From Planctomycetota bacterium (GTDB lineage: Bacteria; Planctomycetota; Planctomycetia; Pirellulales; UBA7805): DNA of 64,000 bases. This document shows positions 17,863 through 26,548 of the stretch, piece by piece. Location of the stretch: positions 99,333 through 163,332 of the forward strand of contig QQVP01000033.1 in assembly GCA_003389215.1 (NCBI GenBank), read 5' to 3'. Position 1 is the first letter of the stretch, and every line of letters starts with the position of its first letter. A program made the position numbers and the translations under genes. Below the pieces are notes generated by a model. That model was not told the origin of the DNA, did no database searches, and worked only from the letters and a program-made list of their open reading frames with translations.

Positions 17863-20844
17863 ATGGACCAAGAACGGGAGCGAATTCTGGAAGATCTACG
17901 GGGCGTCGTCCGCGGGGACGTTCGCTGCGACGACCTGTTTCTCCAGCTGTACGCCAGCGATGCGAGCATCTACGAGATTCGCCCCTTGGCGGTCGTCCGG
18001 CCCAGAGATCGCCGGGACGTCGTGGCCTGTTCGCAATACGCCTATGAGAACAACCTCTCGCTCTATCCTCGCGGGGCCGGGTCGGGACTGGCCGGCGAAT
18101 CGCTCGGCCCGGGCATCGTGCTCGACTTTTCCCGCTACATGAATCGTGTTCTGGCGGTCGGCGAAACGAGCGCGCGTCTGCAGCCCGGGGTCATTCATGC
18201 TCATTTGAACCGACGCCTGGCAGAGGACGGACGGGTCTTCGGACCCGATCCCGCCATGAGCCGCGTGACCACGATGGGCAGTGTCGTCGCTATCGACGCG
18301 GCCGGCAGCCATTCGCTGCGCTACGGCACGGCCCGCGATCAGGTCGAAAGCGTCGAAGTGGTCTTGGCCGACGGTGAAGTGATGGAGTTTGGTCGCGAGT
18401 CGCTCACCACGCTCGATGACCGCGTGGAGCGGAAGCGCGCGATTGTCGAGGAGCTGTCAAGCCTGATCGCGGCCAACGCCGAATTGATCGAGCGTCATCA
18501 GCCGCGCTTGCCGCGCAACCGTTGCGGCTATCAGCTGGCCGACGTCTTGACGGAGACCCATCTCGACGTCGCCAAGCTGCTCTCCGGCAGCGAGGGGACC
18601 TTGGCCACGATCACCGAGCTTTCTGTGCGCACGCAGCCGTTGGCGGCGCATCGCGGCGTTGTGTTGCTGCTGTTCGACCGTCTCGACCGTGCCGCCGCAT
18701 CGGTGGTCGAGGTCCTGCCGCATGAGCCCTCAGCCTGCGATCTCTTGGATCGTCGTCACCTCAGCCTCGCGCGCGAGCACGATGTCCGCTTCGATGTGCT
18801 GATTCCCGTCGAGACCGAGGCGCTCCTGCTCGTTGAGTTTCAGGGGGACGATCTGGGCGAGTTGCGGACGCGGATGCGGGAGCTGACCGCCGCCTTGCGT
18901 CAGCAGAAACGCCTGGCGCTCGGCTCGCGGCAGGCGATCGAACCGGAAGAAGTCGATTTCTTCTGGGACCTGGCCCGCAAGGTCGTCCCCACGCTGCATC
19001 GACTCAAGGGTTCGACCCGGCCGCTGCCGTTCGTCGAGGACATGGCCGTCCCGCCCGACGTCCTGCCTGAGTTTCTCAACCGCATGTTCGACGTACTCAA
19101 GCGGCATCACGTCACCGCGTCGCTGTTCTCGCACGCCGGTCACGGGCAGCTCCACCTGCGCCCCTTCCTCGATCTGGCCAATGCGCAAGACATGAAGCTC
19201 ATGGAGCCGCTGGTCGAGGAGCTCTATGCGGAGGTGTTTGCCGTCGGGGGCACCATCAGCGGCGAACATGCCGACGGTCTGAGTCGCACGACCTTCATTA
19301 AGACCCAATACGGGCCCCTCTACGATCTGTTTCGCGAAATCAAGCGGATCTTCGATCCCCACAACGTGCTCAACTCGGGCAAGATCGTCAGCGACGAAGA
19401 TCACCTGCTCACGCGTCACTTGCGACCGGTCGATGCGGGAGCCAACGGCGCCGCCGACGCGGGTGAGGGTGAAAGCGACGTGGCGGCGCCGCCGCGAGAC
19501 GCGCTCGGAACGGTTCCCTTACAGCTGCAGTGGGATCGCGCGGAAATCGTGCTCGCCGCTCGCAACTGCAACGGTTGTGGCGCCTGTCGAACACGATTGC
19601 CCGACGAGCGGATGTGTCCGATCTTTCGCCTGGCGCCGCGCGAAGAGGCGTCGCCCCGCGCCAAGGCCAATCTGCTCCGCGGCGTGCTGACCGGAAAGCT
19701 CGAACCCGATGTGCTCAGCCGCGAAGGCTTCAAGGAGATTCTCGATCTTTGCGTCAACTGTCATCAGTGCCGCCTGGAATGCCCGGCGAGCGTCGACATT
19801 CCGAGTCTGGTGATCGAGGCCAAAGCGGCTCGCGTCGCCCTGAACGGCCTGAGCTTTTCCGACTGGTTTGTCTCGCAGCTCGACCTGGTTGCGGGCGTGG
19901 GCAATCGCTTCCATCGTCTGGCCAACTGGGCGATCAGCAGCCGCGTGGCGCGCTGGCTGCTGGAGAAGACCTGCGGCATTGCCCAGGGTCGCAAGTTGCC
20001 GCGCCTGGCACCGACGACGTTTCTGCGCACCGCGGCACGGCGTCGCCTGACGAAGTCGGATCATCGTGGCTCGACCAAGGTCGTCTACTTTGTCGATCTG
20101 TATGCCAACCACCACGACCACGAACTGGGCCAGGCCCTGGTCGAGGTGCTCCAGCACAATGGTGTCGCGGTCTACGTCCACCCGCGCCAGACCCAGTCGG
20201 CGATGGCCATGATCAGCCTCGGGGCGCTCGACAAGGCGCGGAAACTGGCGTCTCGCAACGTGGCCGCCCTGGCCGAGTCGGTCCGCCAAGGGTATCAGAT
20301 TGTGGCGACCGAGCCGGCGGCGGCTTCCTGTTTGGTACACGAGTATCGTCATCTGCTGGGCGACGAAGACGCCCGACTGGTTGCCGAAAACACCAGCGAC
20401 GCCTGCGATTATCTCTGGCGGCTGCATCTGGATGGCAAGCTGAAACTCGACTTCAAGCCGCTCAACCTGAAGATTGCCTATCATCAGCCCTGCCATGTCC
20501 GCTCGCTTGAAGTCGGCTCGCCGGGCGAGAACCTGCTGCGGCTGATTCCGGGGCTCGTCATCGATCGCTTCGAACGCGGCTGTTCCGGCATGGCGGGCAC
20601 CTTCGGCCTGAAACGGGAAAACTACCGCGCCAGTCTGCGGGCCGGTTTCGACTTGATCACGGGCATGCGGGATGCCGATCTGCATGCCGGGGCGACCGAG
20701 TGCAGTGCCTGCAAACTGCAGATGGAACAGGGAACTTCCAAACCGACGGTCCATCCCGTCAAGCTGTTGGCACTCGCCTACGGGTTGATCTCGGAAGCCG
20801 ACTCGCCCCTGGAACGTCGTGGTGGAGCCCTGACCGTCACATGA
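17863..20844 (+). CDS. FAD-linked oxidase fused to [4Fe-4S] and CCG domains (GlcD/YdiJ-like)
   Basis: Protein of 993 residues. Residues about 40-200 are the FAD_binding_4 (PCMH) domain (VVRPRDRRDVVACSQYAYEN, YPRGAGSGLAGES). The C-terminal oxidase part spans about 220-520 and ends with HAGHGQLHLRPFLDL and FDPHNVLNSGKIV. The Fe-S region at about 570-650 has two Cys sets, CNGCGACRTR...MCP and CVNCHQCRLECP. The C-terminal CCG domain has HQPCHVR, GCSGMAGTFG and ATECSACKLQM. This order is that of D-2-hydroxyacid/2-hydroxyglutarate dehydrogenases such as E. coli YdiJ; the substrate cannot be told from the sequence. The stop codon overlaps the next gene's ATG (ATGA), implying translational coupling. 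Confidence 0.9.
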   Translation: MDQERERILEDLRGVVRGDVRCDDLFLQLYASDASIYEIRPLAVVRPRDRRDVVACSQYAYENNLSLYPRGAGSGLAGESLGPGIVLDFSRYMNRVLAVGETSARLQPGVIHAHLNRRLAEDGRVFGPDPAMSRVTTMGSVVAIDAAGSHSLRYGTARDQVESVEVVLADGEVMEFGRESLTTLDDRVERKRAIVEELSSLIAANAELIERHQPRLPRNRCGYQLADVLTETHLDVAKLLSGSEGTLATITELSVRTQPLAAHRGVVLLLFDRLDRAAASVVEVLPHEPSACDLLDRRHLSLAREHDVRFDVLIPVETEALLLVEFQGDDLGELRTRMRELTAALRQQKRLALGSRQAIEPEEVDFFWDLARKVVPTLHRLKGSTRPLPFVEDMAVPPDVLPEFLNRMFDVLKRHHVTASLFSHAGHGQLHLRPFLDLANAQDMKLMEPLVEELYAEVFAVGGTISGEHADGLSRTTFIKTQYGPLYDLFREIKRIFDPHNVLNSGKIVSDEDHLLTRHLRPVDAGANGAADAGEGESDVAAPPRDALGTVPLQLQWDRAEIVLAARNCNGCGACRTRLPDERMCPIFRLAPREEASPRAKANLLRGVLTGKLEPDVLSREGFKEILDLCVNCHQCRLECPASVDIPSLVIEAKAARVALNGLSFSDWFVSQLDLVAGVGNRFHRLANWAISSRVARWLLEKTCGIAQGRKLPRLAPTTFLRTAARRRLTKSDHRGSTKVVYFVDLYANHHDHELGQALVEVLQHNGVAVYVHPRQTQSAMAMISLGALDKARKLASRNVAALAESVRQGYQIVATEPAAASCLVHEYRHLLGDEDARLVAENTSDACDYLWRLHLDGKLKLDFKPLNLKIAYHQPCHVRSLEVGSPGENLLRLIPGLVIDRFERGCSGMAGTFGLKRENYRASLRAGFDLITGMRDADLHAGATECSACKLQMEQGTSKPTVHPVKLLALAYGLISEADSPLERRGGALTVT

Positions 20845-21086
20845 TCATCGAAATCAAACTCTTTGCCGTCGCGCGTCAGCTGGCCGATGCCGAGACCGTC
20901 TCGCTGGAAGTGCCGGCCGGGGCGAGTCTGGCCGAAGTTCGCACGGCGCTGGCCGACCGCGTGCCCGAGTTGGCCGACCTGGCGGCACAGGTCCGCTTCG
21001 CCGTGAACGCCGCCTATGCCGACGACGCGACGCCGATTCGCGAGGGTGACGAGGTCGCCATGATTCCCCCGGTCAGCGGCGGTTGA
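20841..21086 (+). CDS. MoaD/ThiS-family sulfur carrier protein
   Basis: Protein of 81 residues with the beta-grasp ubiquitin-like fold pattern and the C-terminal Gly-Gly (MIPPVSGG) that is activated by adenylation and thiocarboxylation. Sequence such as IKLFAVARQLADAETVSLEV and GDEVAMIPPVSGG resembles MoaD, the small subunit of molybdopterin synthase. The start overlaps the preceding FAD/Fe-S gene by four bases (ATGA). No MoaE, MoaA or MoeB is visible in the window, so its true partner is unclear. Confidence 0.85.
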   Translation: MIIEIKLFAVARQLADAETVSLEVPAGASLAEVRTALADRVPELADLAAQVRFAVNAAYADDATPIREGDEVAMIPPVSGG

Positions 21087-21270
21087 GGTCCGCCGCGGGC
21101 GTCGATTCGCGATCGATGCTTGCCCGCGACCACAAGGACGGCCAGATTGCTCGCACCGCGGGGCAGGTGTTCCCAGAGCGGCGACTCGACGCGATCGCCG
21201 TAGCCCAACAGAAACGCCCCGGGCAAGTGGCCGGCGAAGGGCAACTTGCGCGAGGCGTTTTGCGAGCGAG

Positions 21271-21354
21271 TGCCGAAGAGAGGACTCGAACCTCCACGGG
21301 CTAATGCCCACGTGGTCCTGAACCACGCGCGTCTGCCAATTCCGCCACTTCGGC
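21271..21354 (-). tRNA. tRNA-Leu (anticodon CAG)
   Basis: The minus strand folds as a complete class II tRNA of 84 nt. The acceptor stem is GCCGAAG/CTTCGGC with discriminator A. The anticodon stem is CGTGG/CCACG around the loop TTCAGGA, giving anticodon CAG. There is a long variable arm (GGGC/GCCC), and the T-arm is GGAGG-TTCGAGT-CCTCT. The 3' CCA is not encoded. A promoter is at 21387-21415. Confidence 0.96.
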
Positions 21355-21386
21355 TAGGCTCGGTTGGGCGCGGAACCGAATCACTC

Positions 21387-21415
21387 CTTATAGCCCATCC
21401 CCCAAAGACCGACAA
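21387..21415 (-). promoter_or_regulatory. Promoter for tRNA-Leu
   Basis: On the minus strand TTGTCG (21410-21415) and TATAAG (21387-21392) are separated by exactly 17 bp. The predicted transcription start is about 25 bp before the mature tRNA 5' end. Confidence 0.55.
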
Positions 21416-21431
21416 GCCAGCGTCGGCCGGC

Positions 21432-21470
21432 GCAAGCAAAACCGCCTCGGCGCTTGGCACCGAGGCGGTT
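21432..21470 (-). terminator. Intrinsic terminator after the second DUF1559 gene
   Basis: A perfect 11-bp stem (21440-21450 with 21460-21470, CCGCCTCGG/CCGAGGCGG core) has a 9-nt loop. On the minus strand it is followed by TTTTGCTT, and it begins 45 bp after the stop of the DUF1559 gene at 21515. Confidence 0.75.
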
Positions 21471-21514
21471 GGATTCTCGAGACGCGGTGCGGCGCATCCT
21501 GGCCGCGTCCCTCG

Positions 21515-22624
21515 CTATTTGCCGAACTCGATGTTCTGGATGAAACGATTGTCGCGTCCCTGCCGCGAGATCAGCGCCCGATAGGCGAGCACTTCGATGT
21601 CCTCAGCAATCACCTGCACGCTGCCATCGCCGAAGAGATGATGCACGATCGTGGGATGATTGCTGCTCGGTCCCCACTGGAGATCTTGCGTTCCCAACCG
21701 GGTGCTGGTCGCGCTGGTGTTACCGCCACTTCCGTCGTTCACCAGCGAGTTGGCGCCCAGGAACGGCACCTCGTTGGTGTCGTTGATGTCGACCTGTCCG
21801 CGGTTGATGCCGACGACGCCGTTGGTGTTGCCGCTACCGCCGTCGGGATCGGGGATAATGCCAGGAATCGCGGCATACACCCCATCAATCCAGGCCGCGA
21901 AGCGTTCTTCCTTGGTCTCGCACATCACCGCTGTTTGCGACGGGGCGCGAAGATTCTCGACGCTTCCCTTGGCCCAGGGGTGGATGGCCCCGCCCTGACC
22001 TTCGCTGCGGACGCACTCCTGCCGGCTGAGCAAGGCGTCGAGGGTCGAGGCTCCCAGTGCCTTGTACTGCGTCAAGGCGGGCACCGGTTGGTTCGTATAG
22101 ACATCGACGGCCACGGTGACCTCCTGGCCAACACTCGGACAAAGCAACGCTTGGATGACCTGCGACCCGATGCCGATGTTGCCACCCCACTGATTATTGG
22201 GGTCGTTGTCCCCGACGTCGAAGGGACCGTCGTCCTTGTCGAGATCCTGGAACTGAGTCTCCATGCCGAGATAGGGCATCAGGCGAACCAGAAAACTGTA
22301 AGGCGTCGCCTGCTCCCCGATCCCTTGCTGGCCGGGCTGCAAAGAGCCGAGGTCCAGGTCTTGGGCAATCTGCGCCGCGCTGTCCCTCAGGCGGATGTTG
22401 TCGGGATTTGTATCGTTGATGAAGTACATCGACGAAGTCATCTGGTTCTTCGCCATCAACAACGCTTTGCCCAGCTCCGCCATGTTCTTGCGACAGGTGA
22501 TCTGTCGCGCGTTCTCCAGGACCTTTTGCACCGCCGGAGTCAGCAACGCCAGCAGAATGCCGATCACCGCGAGCACGATCAGCAGCTCGATCAGCGTGAA
22601 CGCCGATCTCTTCGTTCGTGGCAT
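21515..22624 (-). CDS. DUF1559 (H-X9-DG) prepilin-like exported protein
   Basis: Protein of 369 residues beginning [18 protein letters not shown], a textbook prepilin cleavage/methylation sequence followed by a hydrophobic helix. The DUF1559 core has [20 protein letters not shown]. The C-terminal H-X9-DG motif is intact ([12 protein letters not shown]), unlike the copy at 96-1190. The start is supported by a strong GGAGG ribosome-binding site 6 bp upstream. A near-consensus promoter (22761-22790) and an intrinsic terminator (21432-21470) frame it as a single-gene transcript. It is probably displayed at the cell surface; the role is unknown. Confidence 0.92.
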   Translation of the reverse strand: MPRTKRSAFTLIELLIVLAVIGILLALLTPAVQKVLENARQITCRKNMAELGKALLMAKNQMTSSMYFINDTNPDNIRLRDSAAQIAQDLDLGSLQPGQQGIGEQATPYSFLVRLMPYLGMETQFQDLDKDDGPFDVGDNDPNNQWGGNIGIGSQVIQALLCPSVGQEVTVAVDVYTNQPVPALTQYKALGASTLDALLSRQECVRSEGQGGAIHPWAKGSVENLRAPSQTAVMCETKEERFAAWIDGVYAAIPGIIPDPDGGSGNTNGVVGINRGQVDINDTNEVPFLGANSLVNDGSGGNTSATSTRLGTQDLQWGPSSNHPTIVHHLFGDGSVQVIAEDIEVLAYRALISRQGRDNRFIQNIEFGK

Positions 22625-22760
22625 AACCCACCTCCCTAACGAAAGAATGAAATAGATATAATGCAACCGAAGTGCATGCCTCTTCTCCTCAAGCGGCGGA
22701 GATCGCGCCGCCGCTGCCGAGCGAAAAGATCGCCGGGTACACAGAGAAGAATAAGTTAGC

Positions 22761-22790
22761 ACTATAAAGCATTTCTCGGCGGACTGTCAA
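22761..22790 (-). promoter_or_regulatory. Sigma-70-type promoter for the second DUF1559 gene
   Basis: On the minus strand a perfect TTGACA (22785-22790) is followed after 18 bp by TATAGT (22761-22766), in an AT-rich island within the otherwise GC-rich gap 22625-23086. It predicts a leader of about 130 nt before the ATG at 22624. Confidence 0.6.
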
Positions 22791-22796
22791 ATTTTT

Positions 22797-22818
22797 CCCT
22801 GCAAAAGCAGGGCTTTTT
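22797..22818 (+). terminator. Orphan intrinsic terminator
   Basis: The stem CCCTGC (22797-22802) pairs with GCAGGG (22807-22812) over an AAAA loop, followed by CTTTTT on the plus strand. No plus-strand gene lies upstream: the neighbouring DUF1559 gene reads away on the minus strand. It may end an antisense or small RNA, or shield the promoter next to it. The remainder of the gap up to addB at 23087 shows no gene. Confidence 0.5.
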
Positions 22819-23086
22819 CGATCTGCAGACCGACCCGGTCCAGGATCGCGTCCGGCCGTCCGCATCGCACTCGTTAGGCCCGCTGGCCCGACGCCCCCGT
22901 GGCACTTCTCGGCACCCCGCCATTCCGTGTCGCGCTCGCGTGACTCGCCCGGCCGCGCCCCTAACTGCCTGCCACGCTTACCTCACAAACGATGGCATGC
23001 GAGAATGAGCCCAGGCCACCGGGCCGGCGCACGCCCAGGCCCGCACCCGTATTTCGCCCGCCACGCTCGATTGAGGGAACACCTCG

Positions 23087-26000
23087 ATGGCAGGTCATTC
23101 CACCGCCGTCCTCTGCGGTCCGGCCCGCTGCGGCAAGACCACTTGGTTGCTCGCCCGCTATCGCGAGGTGCTCCGCCGGGGGCCGCTCGGCGCGGGTCTC
23201 TGGCTGGCGCCCACCGCGCGGAGTGCTGGCGATCTGCGCCGCCGTCTGGCGGACGAGTCGGGCTTCGCCTGTTTGCAGCCGCAGATTCGCACCTTCGATC
23301 AGTTCTCTCGCGATGTTCTCCGCGGCGCGCAGACGTCGGTTCGCTTGGTGACCGGCCCGCGACGGCGCCGACTCATTCGCACCTTGATCGAACAGGCCCG
23401 CCGCCAGGGACGGTTCGCGCACTTCGATGCGATTGCCGAGACCGAAGGACTCATCCACCAGGTGGAAGCCTTCCTCAGCGAGTTGAAGCGACTCGAGATT
23501 TGGCCCGCCGAGTTACGCGCGGCCTGCGAAGCACGGGGGGCGGCGGCCAAGGATCGCGAGTTCGTCGGGCTCTACGAGTCCTATCAAGACGCGCTGCAGC
23601 AGCACGACCTCTTCGACGTCGAAGGCTGCAATTGGGCCGCCCGAGCTCTGCTCCAGGAAGGCCACGTCGCGCCCTACGAGGCCGTGCGCTTCGTGGTCGT
23701 CGATGGTTTCACCGACTTCACCCGCACACAGCACGAGATGCTCGAAGTGCTGGCCGGCCGTGTCGAGGAGATCTGGATTACGCTGCCGCTCGAGCCAGAC
23801 GAGCGGCGTCGCGAATTGTTCGACAAAGCGCGGCGAACCCTGGCCGAGCTGGAGCGGCGGCACCCAGGTTGCCGCGTCGAGCAGCGGTCGGTCGACGACT
23901 CGCTACCGCCGCTGGCCAATCTCGCGGCTGCCCTCTTCGCACCGCAGGCCCCCCCGGAACCGCTGCAGGTCGCCGGACAGCTCGACGTCATCGCGGCGCC
24001 GCAAGACGTCGGCGAGCTGCGCGAAGTCGCGCGTCGCGTGAAGAAACTGCTGGTTCGCGAAGGCGTGCCCGCTGCCGACATCGCCGTCGTGTTTCGCAGT
24101 CTGGCCGCGGTCGCGACGTTGGTTCGCGAGGTGTTCGGCGAGTACGGGGTGCCGATCGATCTGGACGTCGAGGAACCACTGGCCCGCTCGCCGCTGGTCA
24201 CGACGCTGCTTTCGCTGCTGCGGCTGCATCACGAAGACTGGCCGTTTCGCCGCCTGTTGGCGCTCCTTGTCCATCGCGACTTCTGCCCGGAAGGTTGCTC
24301 GACGGATTCGCTGGCGGTCGCGATCGAGTCGACGGAGCTTGTCATTCGGCGGCTGCAGATTCCCCAAGGTCGGGAGGAACTACTCACCGCCATGGCCCGC
24401 CTGGCAGAGCGACCTCCGCGGAGTGGCAACGCCGAGCAGCTGCGTCGCGACCAAACGTGGCAGTCGCGAGCCCAGCGCGGACGGGACGTGCTCGAACGTC
24501 TCGCCGCGGCGCTGGATCAGCTGCCCGAGCAGGCCTCGCTGTCCGAGTGGGCCATGGCGCTCGAACGTCTCCTGGTGGCCACCGGCTTCGTACCAAACGT
24601 GGACGACTCGAACGAGTTGTCGCCCGCTCGCCAGCGCGACGCCGCGGAGTTGGCCACCTTGCTCGATTCGCTGCGGCGTTCGGCCGACTTGCAGCGCGAG
24701 TTCGGCGGGCCGGAGGCCTACACGCACGCGCAGGTCTTCGAAGTGCTCGAGGACATCGCGGCCTTGGAGCCACTGCCGCCAACCAGAGAGTCGACCGGCC
24801 ACGTCCGTGTGCTCGCCGCCACGAGCGTCCGCACGCTCGAGGTGCCCTACCTGTTCGTGGCCGGCCTCGCCGAACAGGCCTTTCCGCCGCCGCTCGACGT
24901 GGGCCGACTCTACAACGACTCGGAAACCGCGCAGCTTATCGACGCCGGGCTGCCGCTCCCCTCGCGACAGCTCCGCGGTCGCGAAGAGATGTTGCTGTTC
25001 TACGAGGTCCTCACCCGCGCCACGCGACAACTCACGCTCAGTTATCCGGCCACCGACGCCAAAGGCGAGCCACTTCTACCGAGTCCCTTTCTCGACGAGG
25101 TGATTCGTCTCTGCGGAGAAGACCAGCTGCAGATAAAGCGTGTCACCGTGTTGCGACCGCTGCCGGACATCGACGAACCGCTTAGCGAAATGGAGCTGCG
25201 GATCGGCTCGGTCGAACAGGCCCTCGCCGGCGCGTTTGCGCCGCTGGCCGCCGTGATTGCCGGTGGTGACCTCGCCACCGGCTCACAAAACCTGCTGCCG
25301 GCGATCGAGGCGATCTACAGCCGCGGCCATCTCGAGTACGGACTCTACGAGGGTTTGCTCGACGGTGCGGAGGTCGAAGCCCGTCTGCGCGAGCGCTACG
25401 GATCCCAGCGGGCGTGGAGTGCCAGCCAACTGGAAGAGTACGCCGCTTGTCCGCACAAGTTCTATCTCGGCGAAGTGCTGGGTCTCGAGCCCCTGGCCGA
25501 CCTGGTGCTGGAGGACGATTACCAGCTACGTGGTTCGCTGCTCCATCACGCCCTGGCCACGGTCCATCGCCAGCTGAACGAAGCCCGCGGTCAGGCGGTC
25601 TCGCCGGTGGAGCTCGATCAGGAGGCGTTTCTCGCCGAGTTTTCCGATGTCCTGGGCGAGTTGCTCGAGAGCTGGGGCGCGCCCGCGGCGGTCGAGCGGG
25701 CCCTGCGCGAGATTGATCGTCGCAACCTGATGGATTGGGCCGGTCACTACCTGCAGCAACATCGCGACTACGACGCGGACTTTGCCGAGTTCGACGAGCC
25801 GCCGCGTCCGGCCCACTTCGAAGTCGGTTTCGGGCTCGCCGATGACGAAGACGCCGACGAGAACTCGACGCGTGATCCGCTGATCCTGGGCGAGGGGGAT
25901 GAGGCGATCCGCATCTCGGGTCGCGTCGATCGCGTCGACGTCGGCCGCACGGAGGGCCAGCCGCTGTTCAACGTGATCGACTACAAGTCGGGCCGCCGCT

Positions 26001-26548
26001 CGCCCAGCGCCCGCAAGGCTTTTCGCGAGGAGATTGAAGCGGGGCGGACTTTGCAGTTGCCGCTGTATGCCATGGCGATCGAGCAACTCGAAATCATCAC
26101 CGGCGGCGCTTTGCCCTGGCAGGCCGGTTATTGGACGCCACGCGACAAGGGATTCGTCGCCAAGCGCAACCTGCAGCTGCACGCGACCACGCCCGAGGGG
26201 ATCCGGCCGACCGAGGATTGGGAGCAACTGCGTCCGACGATCGTGGCCCGCGTGGCGGCCCTCGTCGAGGCGATTCGCCGCGCCGAGTTTCCCATGCACA
26301 GCGCCGACGAGAAGTGCACCCAAAGGTGCAACTTCGCCACGGTCTGTCGCGTCCATCAGACCCGGGCCCTGGGCAAGCAGTGGAGCGTCGACCGCACCTC
26401 GGCCGAGGCGGGACGGGGCGGCGATTCGCGCGCCAGCGCCGACGAGAACACCACCGACGAAAAAACCACCGACGAAAAAACCACCGACGAAAAAACCACC
26501 GACGAAAAAACCACCGACAAGAACCCCGACGAGAGGGCCTCGTCGTGA
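23087..26548 (+). CDS. addB: AddB-like helicase/nuclease subunit (double-strand-break repair)
   Basis: Protein of 1153 residues, close to the usual AddB length of about 1160. Near the N-terminus is a Walker A-like GPARCGKTT (residues about 10-18). The C-terminal PD-(D/E)xK nuclease carries FNVIDYKSGRR with Asp965 and Lys967. It is enclosed by Fe-S-type Cys residues: Cys788 in CPHKFYLGE, and Cys1077, Cys1081 and Cys1087 in CTQRCNFATVC. With AddA it would process broken DNA ends for recombination in the RecBCD role. The last 30 residues contain TTDEK repeated four times, encoded by a 15-bp tandem repeat. The stop overlaps the GTG of addA (GTGA). A GAGGGAAC ribosome-binding site precedes the ATG. 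Confidence 0.85.
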   Translation: MAGHSTAVLCGPARCGKTTWLLARYREVLRRGPLGAGLWLAPTARSAGDLRRRLADESGFACLQPQIRTFDQFSRDVLRGAQTSVRLVTGPRRRRLIRTLIEQARRQGRFAHFDAIAETEGLIHQVEAFLSELKRLEIWPAELRAACEARGAAAKDREFVGLYESYQDALQQHDLFDVEGCNWAARALLQEGHVAPYEAVRFVVVDGFTDFTRTQHEMLEVLAGRVEEIWITLPLEPDERRRELFDKARRTLAELERRHPGCRVEQRSVDDSLPPLANLAAALFAPQAPPEPLQVAGQLDVIAAPQDVGELREVARRVKKLLVREGVPAADIAVVFRSLAAVATLVREVFGEYGVPIDLDVEEPLARSPLVTTLLSLLRLHHEDWPFRRLLALLVHRDFCPEGCSTDSLAVAIESTELVIRRLQIPQGREELLTAMARLAERPPRSGNAEQLRRDQTWQSRAQRGRDVLERLAAALDQLPEQASLSEWAMALERLLVATGFVPNVDDSNELSPARQRDAAELATLLDSLRRSADLQREFGGPEAYTHAQVFEVLEDIAALEPLPPTRESTGHVRVLAATSVRTLEVPYLFVAGLAEQAFPPPLDVGRLYNDSETAQLIDAGLPLPSRQLRGREEMLLFYEVLTRATRQLTLSYPATDAKGEPLLPSPFLDEVIRLCGEDQLQIKRVTVLRPLPDIDEPLSEMELRIGSVEQALAGAFAPLAAVIAGGDLATGSQNLLPAIEAIYSRGHLEYGLYEGLLDGAEVEARLRERYGSQRAWSASQLEEYAACPHKFYLGEVLGLEPLADLVLEDDYQLRGSLLHHALATVHRQLNEARGQAVSPVELDQEAFLAEFSDVLGELLESWGAPAAVERALREIDRRNLMDWAGHYLQQHRDYDADFAEFDEPPRPAHFEVGFGLADDEDADENSTRDPLILGEGDEAIRISGRVDRVDVGRTEGQPLFNVIDYKSGRRSPSARKAFREEIEAGRTLQLPLYAMAIEQLEIITGGALPWQAGYWTPRDKGFVAKRNLQLHATTPEGIRPTEDWEQLRPTIVARVAALVEAIRRAEFPMHSADEKCTQRCNFATVCRVHQTRALGKQWSVDRTSAEAGRGGDSRASADENTTDEKTTDEKTTDEKTTDEKTTDKNPDERASS
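26450..26524 (+). repeat. 15-bp tandem repeat with A6 tracts in the 3' end of addB
   Basis: Four perfect copies of ACCACCGACGAAAAA are followed by one diverged copy. Each junction makes a run of six A followed by C (A runs at 26460-26465, 26475-26480, 26490-26495 and 26505-26510). In the addB frame it encodes TTDEK repeats; in the -1 frame it encodes basic RRKNH repeats that lead without a stop into addA. Confidence 0.95.

Noticed and set aside
22927..25185. Plus-strand frame of about 750 codons overlapping addB
   Set aside because: It is an Arg-rich out-of-frame shadow of addB with no motif.
26450..26524. Possible CRISPR-like array
   Set aside because: The 15-bp units are contiguous without spacers and in frame in addB, so it is a coding tandem repeat.
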